This document shows positions 30,487 to 39,112 of a stretch of 64,000 nucleotides of DNA, piece by piece. Origin of the DNA: Dermatophagoides farinae (lineage: Eukaryota; Arthropoda; Arachnida; Sarcoptiformes; Pyroglyphidae); assembly GCF_024713945.1 (NCBI RefSeq), contig NW_027461518.1, positions 62,001 through 126,000 on the forward strand, written 5' to 3'. Position 1 is the first letter of the stretch; each line of letters opens with the position of its first letter. The notes beneath the pieces are model-generated. The model did no database searches. It was not told where the DNA came from and saw nothing but the letters and a program-made list of their open reading frames with translations. Made by a program: the position numbers and the translations under genes.

Positions 30487-31158
30487 TTAATAAAAATCTA
30501 TTGGGTTATTATTAAATAATAATTGAACAATATATTTTTTATTTACTGGATCATACTTAGACAAAAGTTCCTCGGGAGCTCGCGAGATCGAAGCCGCTGG
30601 AATCATAATTCCAATGTTGGAATAAGGCGGACAACTAATAACTAGAAAACAAACTTTAGGATTTTCAGGCACAACCGTTTGTTCAAATGAATTCAGTATG
30701 CGAAACTTTGGTGGAAAGTCTTCGAGTGACGTTGGCACGTCGACTACCACTTTCAAGCCAAATCGATCCGTGCTATACTCTCTTACTTTAATGATTTCAA
30801 ATTTTGGAATAGTGTTCAATTTTTTAGTGACCGCCTTTGTGACTTTGCTCTTGGCGTTTTGTTTGTTTGCGATATGGTCTACATACTTTATTTCTTTTAT
30901 AGCACGAACTCTCAAATTGTTCTGGTGTTTTTTACACTGCGTGTGGGTCAAATAACTGGCCTCGTTTGGATGCAACGTTAAACACAACTTGCATTCAAAT
31001 TTTCCGACGTGGTTTTTTTTAATATACGGATCGTTGGCCAAGTTTATTGTTTCCAACGCCAAGCGTTTTAAGCGTTCTTGCCGTAAAGCCTCTAGTTGCT
31101 GCGGCGTCGCAATAGCTCCCGAACCGGTTTTGTGGCCAACCCTAGTACTATAATCCAT
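30487..31158 (-). CDS. SF3A2: splicing factor 3A subunit 2 (SF3A66/Prp11)
   Basis: U2 snRNP component that helps place U2 on the branch site. 223 residues, close to the conserved core, without the proline-rich metazoan tail. Features: the N-terminal GHKTGSGAIA, RLALETINLANDPYIKKNH, the C2H2 zinc finger FECKLCLTLHPNEASYLTHT followed by KKH, and a C-terminal beta-rich domain (FGLKVVVDVPTSLE; FPPKFRILNSFEQTV; VCFLVISCPPYSNIGIMIPA). Start ATG 31156-31158. Its start is only 65 bp from the oppositely oriented RNase P protein start, so both promoters share that gap. With SF1 in the same window, it shows that normal branch-site recognition machinery is kept despite very short introns. Confidence 0.95.
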   Translation of the reverse strand: MDYSTRVGHKTGSGAIATPQQLEALRQERLKRLALETINLANDPYIKKNHVGKFECKLCLTLHPNEASYLTHTQCKKHQNNLRVRAIKEIKYVDHIANKQNAKSKVTKAVTKKLNTIPKFEIIKVREYSTDRFGLKVVVDVPTSLEDFPPKFRILNSFEQTVVPENPKVCFLVISCPPYSNIGIMIPAASISRAPEELLSKYDPVNKKYIVQLLFNNNPIDFY

Positions 31159-31223
31159 TTACTATACACATTTGTTTATTTATACAATTAGCCCAAATAA
31201 AAAAATAAACTTTATTTTTATTA

Positions 31224-31610
31224 ATGGGTAAGAAAGCAGAAAGACGAGATGTGATAATATCTAATAACGCAAAACACCTTCTTTCTGTCGCTCATTTCAT
31301 TTCGAAATACAGCGCTGAGAACTGCTTGGACGCTTCTTTAATATCGCATTGCCGCGAACTAGCAAAAAGCGCTGTTTACACCATCAGTAAAGAACAGAAA
31401 GCCTTCTTTTGCAAAAAATGCAGTACATCTTTTTTCAATGTGGACAGCATCGATAATTCTGACTTTTGCAAATTGGAAAGGGACAAAGTCACGCTAACAT
31501 GTCCGCGATGCCAATTTTATCGGACCTTTAAAAAAGACCAGTTCATAAGGTACTTGACTGTCTTTCACTCTGCACATCGCGCTGCTGAACCCACTAATCA
31601 ACCGAAATAG
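31224..31610 (+). CDS. RNase P/MRP protein subunit, Rpp21/Snm1/Rpr2-like
   Basis: 128 residues. The N-terminal half is helical with a basic start (MGKKAERRD) and HLLSVAHFISKYSAENCLDA. The C-terminal half has two CxxC pairs (FFCKKCSTSF and LTCPRCQFY) spaced about 37 residues apart, with VTLTCPRC typical of the zinc ribbon of the Rpr2/Rpp21/Snm1 family. This subunit helps RNase P process pre-tRNA 5' ends (or MRP process pre-rRNA). The assignment rests on size, two-helix-plus-ribbon layout and cysteine spacing. The last 17 nt of the coding region overlap the end of the convergent Kri1-like gene. Confidence 0.75.
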   Translation: MGKKAERRDVIISNNAKHLLSVAHFISKYSAENCLDASLISHCRELAKSAVYTISKEQKAFFCKKCSTSFFNVDSIDNSDFCKLERDKVTLTCPRCQFYRTFKKDQFIRYLTVFHSAHRAAEPTNQPK

Positions 31611-32943
31611 TTTCAATATCATCCAGCTCCGCAGTTCGTTTATTGTTCTTTTTAAATTTCTTAGTTTTAGTTTCGTCAAATTTATCTTCCAGTAACTCCT
31701 GCACGATTTCTTCCGGCTTTCGCTTGTCTTTGTCCACCGAAGTAGCTTGAACGTAGACAAACTCTTCGTCTGGCTTGAACTTCAACGAACTAACAATGTA
31801 GTTTGCAAATATTTCGGGCTCTCGTTCTTTAATCATATCTCGCACGATTAATTTCCAATTTTTCGGAGGACGTTGTTGACATTTAGTCTTTCGCAGCGAG
31901 TGTTCGTGTATGACTTTTTTCTGACAAGCTGTGCAATAACACATCTCACATTCGACACAGGTGTAAAATGCTTTACCTTCTTCGATCGCGGTATAGCAAT
32001 TATCACACAAGAACCACTCTTGATCGTCCGCAAAGTCGCTGTCACTAGACACGTTGTCGTCAATGGAATTCAGCAGCTTATTTATATCAGCTATTTTTCT
32101 TTTCACTTTTTTTTTGTTGAGCTCCACATTGGCTTCTAGCTCGAGCTTCTTCTTGCGTCTGCGTCGCATACGCTTTGTCTCTTTGAAAATCTTGTCGAAT
32201 CCAAAACCTTCAGTTCGCGCGTGTTTTTCGACGTGAGTTCCCCCGTGGTTGAAATCATCCTCGGCATCTTCCGCTGCTTGAACCATTTTCTCGTCAACTT
32301 CATCGTTGATAACGACTGAGTAGTTTTCTTTTTTCAAGTCTCCACTTGAATCTATAAGATTTATGTTTTCAACGGCGTCTTTTGTTTTCCACAGTGCCTT
32401 GCCGAAATAATCGAGCAACCACTTGTCTTCATTTTCGTTTGATACTGGTAAGTTTTGCCAGGCATTAGATTTGGTATCGGCTTTTTCTTCTGTTGTCGTT
32501 TTTTTGAAAGAAGTTAAAGCCAAAACGTGCTTGTCTTCGTCGTCCGACGTGATCTCGTCCAGAGCTTCAATTTCTTCCTGGAGTGACTTTTTAAGCTTAC
32601 CAATATTTTTATCTTTATTTAGATTTGTCCTCGCCTCGTCCTCGCTTTCATTAACCTTATCTTCTTCTAGACTAAAATTTTTCACGTTTTCAATCATACA
32701 GTCACGAATCGAAACAAAATTGTCTTTCTGTTCTTCTGCTGAATTTAGTTTCTGCAATTTTTCTTGGCTCTTTTTCGAAATCTGCGACATCAGTTCAGAG
32801 ACCTTTTCCAATCTGTTTTTTTTTATTAAGCTAATGGCTTCAACTAACAGAGTGTCGTCTTCCTCGTCCAGCAAGTCTCCCTCATCCGAAAAACCTGAAC
32901 TATCTGTGGAATCAGCGTTCGGGTATTCATCTTCTGGCCTCAT
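31594..32943 (-). CDS. Kri1-like ribosome-biogenesis protein with a C-terminal zinc-binding segment
   Basis: 449 residues. The first 250 are strongly acidic (DSTDSSGFSDEGDLLDEEDD and similar), with a Kri1-like element NEDKWLLDYFGKALWK. A basic stretch MRRRRKKKLELEAN then ISDINKLL-like helices follow (KRKIADINKLLNSIDD). A Cys/His cluster at about 318-360 (FLCDNCYTAIEEG, YTCVECEMCYCTACQKK, then HEHSLRK) looks like a small zinc module. The C-terminus is basic with nuclear-localisation character (KKFKKNNKR). Kri1 acts in 40S subunit assembly in the nucleolus. The match is by composition, order and a few motifs, so it is tentative. It starts at ATG 32941-32943. Confidence 0.5.
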   Translation of the reverse strand: MRPEDEYPNADSTDSSGFSDEGDLLDEEDDTLLVEAISLIKKNRLEKVSELMSQISKKSQEKLQKLNSAEEQKDNFVSIRDCMIENVKNFSLEEDKVNESEDEARTNLNKDKNIGKLKKSLQEEIEALDEITSDDEDKHVLALTSFKKTTTEEKADTKSNAWQNLPVSNENEDKWLLDYFGKALWKTKDAVENINLIDSSGDLKKENYSVVINDEVDEKMVQAAEDAEDDFNHGGTHVEKHARTEGFGFDKIFKETKRMRRRRKKKLELEANVELNKKKVKRKIADINKLLNSIDDNVSSDSDFADDQEWFLCDNCYTAIEEGKAFYTCVECEMCYCTACQKKVIHEHSLRKTKCQQRPPKNWKLIVRDMIKEREPEIFANYIVSSLKFKPDEEFVYVQATSVDKDKRKPEEIVQELLEDKFDETKTKKFKKNNKRTAELDDIETISVD

Positions 32944-33639
32944 TTGCGATATTTATATTTTTTAAACTAGTTTGACGAGTCTGCTCTAAAATATTTTACC
33001 ACAAAACTCTTATATTCCACATTTTAATAAAATTGCATAATTTTTCATACATTAAACAACTTAGTTAAATTTAGTGTGCTCAGTCTACCTACTAACTATT
33101 CTGCAAATATACATTTTCTATTTTTTTGTGTATTTATCTTTTTCACAAACACATATAGAAAATCACAATAATACATATGTGCAATCAATGAATTGTCAAA
33201 ATGCAACCACAGCGTATTATAATATTAATAACATTAAAAACTGATAGTAACGCTTAACTGGTATTTAATATCGATCCTTCACAATAAACCCAAGGACCGC
33301 GATTAGTAACAAATTTGTAAATTGTTAGTGAAAATCAATTGAGCCTTGCAATTCAACCGGAGAAATGTCATATTGCCCATCCTAACTGGATCAGCATTTA
33401 AGTCTGAATTATCGTGAACTGTACCGTTATACAACCGGGTAGGTGGAGTAAAAAACTCCATAGAGCAAGCCACAACCAGAGTGTGTTTAGTTCTTTGTTA
33501 TTTTTGGCAATCAAATCTTTATTGAAAGAATACACTAAGTACACTCTTTTCTTGATAATAGACAACATAACCCGATCCCAGTCCAATGTTCAGACGATAT
33601 TTAGACCGAAATTTTGTTTTAGCTTTTCGTTCAAAGTTA
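32944..33639. other. long intergenic region upstream of the Kri1-like gene
   Basis: 696 bases. An open frame on the reverse strand (about 33398-33565, starting MLSIIKKRVYLVYS and with a Trp/Leu-rich hydrophobic part) could be a small membrane peptide, but nothing else supports it. No tRNA or snRNA was recognised. It contains the promoter of the Kri1-like gene and the 3' flank of the gene at 33640. Confidence 0.3.
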
Positions 33640-34179
33640 TCAGATAAACTCGAGCTCCATGTCGCGTTTGGCATTGTTATTTTCTTCGTTTTGAACGATT
33701 TCCGCGAACGGAGAAACCGTGATCACCTCGTAAACTTTTTTTTGTTCGGCGTTACATTTGAAAAATTCACATTCTTCAATGTAACGAGCAAAGTGGTTTC
33801 TCGTTTGAACTGTGTTTACCAACTTGTTTATAGACACATATTCCTGATTTGGGGCTAACGATACCAAATAATACATTTTAGAATTTTCGTCGATAGTTAT
33901 CAGGCTCACATTTGTGTCACGAAGTGCCTGAATCATATTTTCGTTGTTGACGACTATGCCGAAAAAACTCAGTAAATCACAGGTTAAGATTATTTCTTGC
34001 TTGTTTTCTATTGAAGCTATAAATTTCAAAATAGGAATATCAGTGTGATCAGGTTGAAATTGGTATGTTTTGAAAAACACTACAAGATCAACAACGCTTC
34101 CATTTGGAAAAACAATACACGACGTAAAATTGTATTTGCATTTACAAAGTTCATTCAGCCCCGAAGCACATTCATTCAT
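33640..34179 (-). CDS. hypothetical protein (179 residues)
   Basis: Single frame from ATG 34177-34179. The sequence alternates beta-like hydrophobic strands (FTSCIVFPNGSVVDLVVFF; IILTCDLLSFFGIVV; MYYLVSLAPNQEYVSI) and ends in a charged tail. Six cysteines occur, most near the N-terminus, without a signal peptide, so it is probably intracellular. No family recognised. It is in the same orientation as the two small genes upstream of it. Confidence 0.6.
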   Translation of the reverse strand: MNECASGLNELCKCKYNFTSCIVFPNGSVVDLVVFFKTYQFQPDHTDIPILKFIASIENKQEIILTCDLLSFFGIVVNNENMIQALRDTNVSLITIDENSKMYYLVSLAPNQEYVSINKLVNTVQTRNHFARYIEECEFFKCNAEQKKVYEVITVSPFAEIVQNEENNNAKRDMELEFI

Positions 34180-34308
34180 CTCACATTGCTTTCATCTTAT
34201 CAATTTTTAGCAGCGCCTAGATTGTCAAATTATAATTACTAATACAAAAATATACAATTATTTTGCGAATAAATTAAATTTTTTTCGAATTTATTTATAT
34301 ATAATATA

Positions 34309-34711
34309 TTATGATTGTTTTTGTTTAGCGATAATTTCACGTATCGTTACCACTATTACTTGAGCCAACGTCTGCAAACTATACATCTCTTTTTTTATTT
34401 TAGCGGAATCCATATTAATTAGTTTTTCGTCCTCATGGCTTTTTTTTGCTTCAGAGTAATCAATCTTTCTTACATTGGAATTCAGCAAAGCATTTTGTAT
34501 ATCTTCCATGTTTGAAAAAACTGTGTTTTCAGCAGATATGCTGTCTTTTTCTGTGCTAACTTGGTTTTTAAGCTTTGCATTTTCAGTAACAATGTCGGAA
34601 GTCTTCACCTCGTTTTGAGAACTTTGAACGGTACATAAAACATTGACTATAAGACAACTAGATATAATCAAAAATTAGCATTAAATTTTAACGTACAATT
34701 TTTGCAAGCAT
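34309..34711 (-). CDS. small, possibly secreted hypothetical protein (start exon uncertain)
   Basis: The open frame 34309-34671 starts with TTG and its first in-frame ATG is far inside. A model with first exon 34693-34711 (ATG CTT GCA AAA ATT GTA C), a 46-nt intron 34647-34692 and second exon 34309-34646 gives 118 residues beginning MLAKIVLNVLCTVQSS, a plausible signal peptide. The donor GTTAAA is weaker than the GTAAGT usual here, so this start is uncertain. The rest is charged and helical, ending VIVVTIREIIAKQKQS. No domain recognised. Confidence 0.35.
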
Positions 34712-34830
34712 GTTTAGCGAATTTGGTTTTTTGACTTATATTGTTGCCCGTTTAATTTGTGATCAATTAAGAGATGTAAAATTTTAAAGAAAATATTCTA
34801 TGAGTTATTATTAAATATTTAATTATTATT

Positions 34831-35021
34831 TTAAGAATTATTTTGGTCTGAATTCTTTTTTTGCTCCAGCAAATACGATTGTACTAATTTTGAAAAAACA
34901 AATTTACTCTCGAAATTGTCTAAAATATAAAATATATATTATACATACCTTTGTTCTCAACATCATGTGAATCATCTATCGATTCCTCATTTATTGTTTT
35001 ACTTGATGTTGTAGTGTTCAT
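34831..35021 (-). CDS. very small spliced protein (53 residues)
   Basis: Two exons, 34949-35021 and 34831-34919, around a 29-nt intron (GTATGT...TTTTAG), keep one frame from ATG to TAA. Product: a polar Thr/Ser start (MNTTTSSKTINEESIDD), then VENKDNFESKFVFSKLVQS across and after the junction, ending KKNSDQNNS. The intron matches the length and end bases of the well-supported ones, and the frame is open on both sides. There is no homology support, so it may be a 5' part of a longer gene or a chance frame. Confidence 0.4.
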
Positions 35022-35219
35022 GAAAATGTCGTTCAATTTGAGCCACCTAACTAAGCATGTGCACCTCGTCAAGAAAGTTTGTCAAAAGAAGATATCTAAT
35101 TAATCAATACAAAAGATAAACATTTTCTCGAATTTCTGGGCTAGTTTAAAAAGTAAACGCTGGTATTGGGAAAAACGAAAATAGCATACTGAAATTTGGT
35201 TAGAGTTGCATGCAAGTTT

Positions 35220-36104
35220 ATGGCTAACCAGTATTATCCTCCTGTCGTCAACGACGATCGTTATTACTATATTGAAAATAACAACGGCGGGCTCGATGAG
35301 TGCAACAATCTGCCGTACATGATAGAACAATCTGTGGCTGTATCTTGTATGGTTTGCGATGTAGTTGTGCGAAGCACTGCCGTTATTGCGAAAAATGTAT
35401 TCCATTTTTTGACTGACAAAGACTCAATTACAAAACCGATTTATGAAAACATCGGTAACTGGACGCTTTTACAGTTTCAAAAGCTGTCAAACAAATTATT
35501 CAACCAGAATGCTGACCAGCTCTTGAATGAAAATTTCAACAACCATTTCGAGGAAAGATATCTCGACGAGCCCGCTTTGTACCAAATTTATTCTTTAAAT
35601 TCTGTCGTAAGTCATGAAGAATTCAATGATCAGTATTCAAAACTCGATATACCTATGAATTCCAATTGCGATCCTTACGAAGGGACAAATGGCCAGGTTT
35701 TAAGCACAAACCCGTTGTTAGAAGAACCTATTGAATTATCGAAAGATAAATTTGCTTCTCTAAACGATAAAGCAAACGAAGCTTCAATAAAAATTGCAGA
35801 AAAAAAATGTACTGAAGAAACATATGTTACTTCTGTGCAGGAAGACAGCGATCAGCTTACTAAAACAAAAACAATCGAAACTACTGTTGAAACTAAAAAA
35901 GAAGAAAATGACGTAGAAAAAAAGCAACGAACATCCACGGTTGAAGTGAATAAAGAATTTGTCAATAAAGCTATTCCAGCGGAACCGTTTAATCCGGCTC
36001 AACATGACAATAACGTTTCAGCCCGCAAAAGCTGTTTCGGAGCTCGTAGAATTCCTATGAGAAAAAATCTAAAAACTTCTGACCAGTTAAAATCCGGTGT
36101 GTAA
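35220..36104 (+). CDS. hypothetical protein with a disordered Lys/Glu/Thr-rich C-terminal half
   Basis: 294 residues from the first ATG at 35220 (MANQYYPPVV); the upstream in-frame TTG is not a start. The N-terminal 110 residues contain a moderately hydrophobic segment (SVAVSCMVCDVVVRSTAVIA) and a helix (GNWTLLQFQKLSNKLFNQNA). The C-terminal half is low complexity (TKTKTIETTVETKKEENDVE). No recognised domain. The N-terminal cysteines near the hydrophobic stretch could be acylated, as in inner-membrane-complex proteins, but that is speculation. Its last 18 coding bases overlap the reverse-strand CPW-WPC gene. Confidence 0.6.
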   Translation: MANQYYPPVVNDDRYYYIENNNGGLDECNNLPYMIEQSVAVSCMVCDVVVRSTAVIAKNVFHFLTDKDSITKPIYENIGNWTLLQFQKLSNKLFNQNADQLLNENFNNHFEERYLDEPALYQIYSLNSVVSHEEFNDQYSKLDIPMNSNCDPYEGTNGQVLSTNPLLEEPIELSKDKFASLNDKANEASIKIAEKKCTEETYVTSVQEDSDQLTKTKTIETTVETKKEENDVEKKQRTSTVEVNKEFVNKAIPAEPFNPAQHDNNVSARKSCFGARRIPMRKNLKTSDQLKSGV

Positions 36105-38429
36105 ATTCGACATTACACTTTTTAATTTTGATTTAGCAACACTTTTAAAATTTTTTTTATCACTCTCGTTTTTACAATGCCATCTAATGCCGTACGCAGA
36201 AATTAAAAATTCTTGCGTTTCTTCTGTTAATTCATCTAAATAAAACGCTTCTGTGTTGTTAATCTAAAAATGATTGTTAAGACTACTTACCGCTAAAAAA
36301 CTATTAGGTTTGCATAAAATTCGATTATCTATGAAATGATCTTCCCAACCAATTGGACAACGCGTACGATCATCTACACAATCGTTTTTAATAGGCCACA
36401 GTATCCCGCATGAACTACTTAAGCGCATCTTGTCTAGGTAGCTTAAGTTAGCGGGTCTGAAATTGTGTTTAAGAAATAAAACTTACATCTCGTTTAACTG
36501 ACAAACATTTGAAATTTTCAATTCGTTCATACATGTATCATTTTTTTTGACAAAACCTTCTGGACAAGAAGAACTGAAGCGTTGCCGTTTTCCAAGCAAA
36601 CAAGGGTAGACTACGGCACATTGGTCTTCATAAGAAACTTTATCTTCTAAAACTTTTCTTAACTTGTGTATAGTAAATGCTTTATTTATTTCATCAATAG
36701 AGAGTTCTGATTGACAAGGTCCTGAATATGTTTTTGAAATACAAATGGACTCTTCCCTATCCAAGATCAATTCAGTGAACCCAATGGGGCATTTATTCAG
36801 GTAGTTTTGTATACAATAGGGATTTTTATTTATACAGGGAAATTGCACTTCGTATTTGTTTGCGGCATTTATTTTTGCTTGAGTCGTTTCCAGTTTTAAA
36901 CTAAAAGGTCCTGGCAAACTTGGCATAACTTTACGACAAAGTGTGTAATTGTTATCGTAGATGTAGCCTATTGGGCAGTCTGCAGTTACGTAGTTACGAC
37001 TGCAGTCAGTTACAGGCCACTTTAGCTTGCATTTCTGCATTATTTCTCGTTTTTCGTAAATATCCATAGTGGCTGAAAATAAGTTACACGCACTGCCATA
37101 ATCTGTTACATGAGTTTTGTAACAATAATTACCCATGCGTTCCGTACCAATTGGACAGGCAAAATCAAACAAATAATATTGTTTGTTGTTTGAGTACGGC
37201 TTGTACATTTCACTCAGTTTGCCGAGATGATTTTTATATCTTTTAAAATTATCTCTCTGTTTTATAAACTTTACCGACGAATTTAAAATTGATTGAAACT
37301 TATTTTTAGCTTTTTGTGTTTTTGACAATTTTTTTATCGCAGACAATTCTCTCGTCTTTAGAGTTTGAGAGTTAAAAAAACCAAAACGCCTACTTTTTAG
37401 TTTTGGCGTGTAATTACATACGGCTATAAGTGTCAAAGTCAAATCCTCTAACTTGAAACTCGAAGGACATTTCTTATTCGGTTTATATTTGAGCTTCTTG
37501 ATTTTGCTTGAAATTTCACATGTTTTAAGCTTTTTATTGTAACGAAATCCCATAGGACAACTTAGAAAATCAATTGACTTACCTGATTTGATTAGATCAT
37601 GTTGTACTAGAATCCATTCTTCTATTTCTGCCGCGGAAATATGCTCGTTTATGTGTCGTAAAAAATAGTCCGTTGTAGAAATATAACCGTTAAATTTAGA
37701 AATTTTTCTATTGTTCCAGAGCCTTGCATTATAAGTTTTCATGAAATCATTTTCATCTTGAGCTGCTATTTTGGGGTCAAAAAAATAATTTAAACTGTAC
37801 AAATCTTTCGTTTCAACTTGAACTGAATCGACGTCATTATTCGAACTCAAGTATGGATTGAAGCAACCATTATTCCTTTCATTGATTTCTTTCATTGCTA
37901 AGGATACTAGTGAATTGTATTTTGGAACTTCTTCTTCACAAATCAAACCACATATGTTGTTTTCACAAACATATTCATTCACGCCAAAAGTGGGAAATTC
38001 AACAAAGCAGTTCTCCTGCATAAACATAATATCATTAAAATCTTTCATAAACACTCGAGATGCACATGTATCATTTTTGTTAGCTATGCATTGATCTCCT
38101 GCAATTTTCCAAGAAATTGGACATCGAGCAGCGATGCTTATAAATTTTGTGCTAGCTTTTGTGTGATTATTCGCTAGAGAATCGATGAAGCTCGACATAG
38201 GATTTGCTTTTTTTTGCGTGAACCCATTGACACACTCGTCATTTAGCAAGGCTTCTTTTCTACTACACGGAGCCCATATAGAAGGTGATATAACGTCATT
38301 TATGCTCTCTACTGGCAGATTTAAGTCTTTAATGGCTTTATCTAGTGCAACGTAAAATTGAGAATCAAAATTAGCAGTTCGTGTTCTTACTATTTCCTGA
38401 GCTACATAATTATAAATCCACGATTTCAT
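36087..38429 (-). CDS. large multi-module CPW-WPC protein (three exons)
   Basis: Exons in transcript order: 38429-36487, 36456-36291 and 36263-36087, with introns of 30 nt (GTAAGT...CAG) and 27 nt (GTAAGT...TAG), give 761 residues. It consists of about six or more cysteine modules of the CPW-WPC type: RCPISWKIAGDQCIANKNDT, SCPMGFRYNKKLKTCEI, ACPIGTERMGNYCYKTHV, DCPIGYIYDNNYTLC, KCPIGFTELI with YSGPC, and SCPEGFVKKNDTC, each closed by a Trp/aromatic-Pro-Cys-like element (KLKWPVTDC, AVVYPC, SIWAPC). The two small downstream exons supply another module (CGILWPIKNDC, RCPIGWEDHF, IRWHC), confirming both introns. A signal peptide is not seen, so a short upstream exon may be missing. It is probably a surface or secreted protein of a mosquito/gut-stage-like type in other apicomplexans; the role here is unknown. 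Confidence 0.8.
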
Positions 38430-38561
38430 CCCTACTAAAATAGATCATTCTTTTTTATTGTTTTTTAGAAATATTTCCGAAATTTATTTTATAGCGTTGC
38501 AATGCAAATATTTGCAACCAACAACGCAATTTTACAATATTTTTGGCGAACGTTTCTGTTT

Positions 38562-38732
38562 TTAGACATTCTCGGTGTACGTAAAAAAAATCTCTTCATT
38601 GTAGGTTGCCATATATATATCATCTAGAAAACTAGAATGTGACCGACCTTTATCCGCATGGTTGCTATCGACTCTTGTACTCAGCACACCTACCACTTTT
38701 GTGTTAGCGTACTTTAAAAATTCGAAAGTCAT
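38562..38732 (-). CDS. possible very small protein (56 residues)
   Basis: Open frame from ATG 38730-38732 to TAA 38562-38564 in an otherwise gene-free stretch. The peptide (MTFEFLKYANTKVVGVLSTR, then a charged middle, then DDIYMATYNEEIFFTYTENV) is less repetitive and less Lys/Asn-biased than chance frames nearby. No homology recognised and no intron; it could be a fragment of a longer spliced gene. Listed with low confidence. Confidence 0.3.
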   Translation of the reverse strand: MTFEFLKYANTKVVGVLSTRVDSNHADKGRSHSSFLDDIYMATYNEEIFFTYTENV

Positions 38733-38866
38733 TTTGTTAGTTGAGTTTTTACTTTTAATAGCGACTTTTATAGTGAGTTAGTTTGTGAAATTATCTTTTA
38801 GTTGACGATCATAGGCACGTTTTGGACAAACACGTGTATATTTTGTCAGAGTACTGCTCCGTTACT

Positions 38867-39065
38867 ATGGTACGTTTTTAAGTTAATAAATATTTAGGTG
38901 GACATGTTTTATCGTCACCACTACGACGTGGACAATTATAATAAATTGCTTATGCGTAATTATTATTGTTGCCGCATTATCAACAATATAAGTAAGAGCA
39001 AAACATTACATTTTATAAAGTTACCGATTTATAAGTATTGTGACGAAATCACTCTTTGGATTTAA
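38867..39065 (+). CDS. possible very small protein with an intron right after the start codon
   Basis: ATG at 38867-38869, then a 28-nt GTACGT...TTTAG intron (38870-38897), then an open exon 38898-39065, giving 56 residues (MVDMFYRHHYDVDNYNKLLM, later RNYYCCRIINN). A downstream ATG at 38904 would give a single-exon version. Start-codon introns occur in short conserved genes, but I recognise no family. Low confidence. Confidence 0.3.
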
Positions 39066-39112
39066 ATATGTCTTTTAAAATGAATTTAAAGATTTATTTT
39101 AAAATTTGATTA

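Noticed and set aside
33398-33586. Small reverse-strand frame with a Trp/Leu-rich hydrophobic part.
   Set aside because: No splice junction, no homology and a TTG start in the longest form; mentioned in the intergenic entry but not annotated as a gene.
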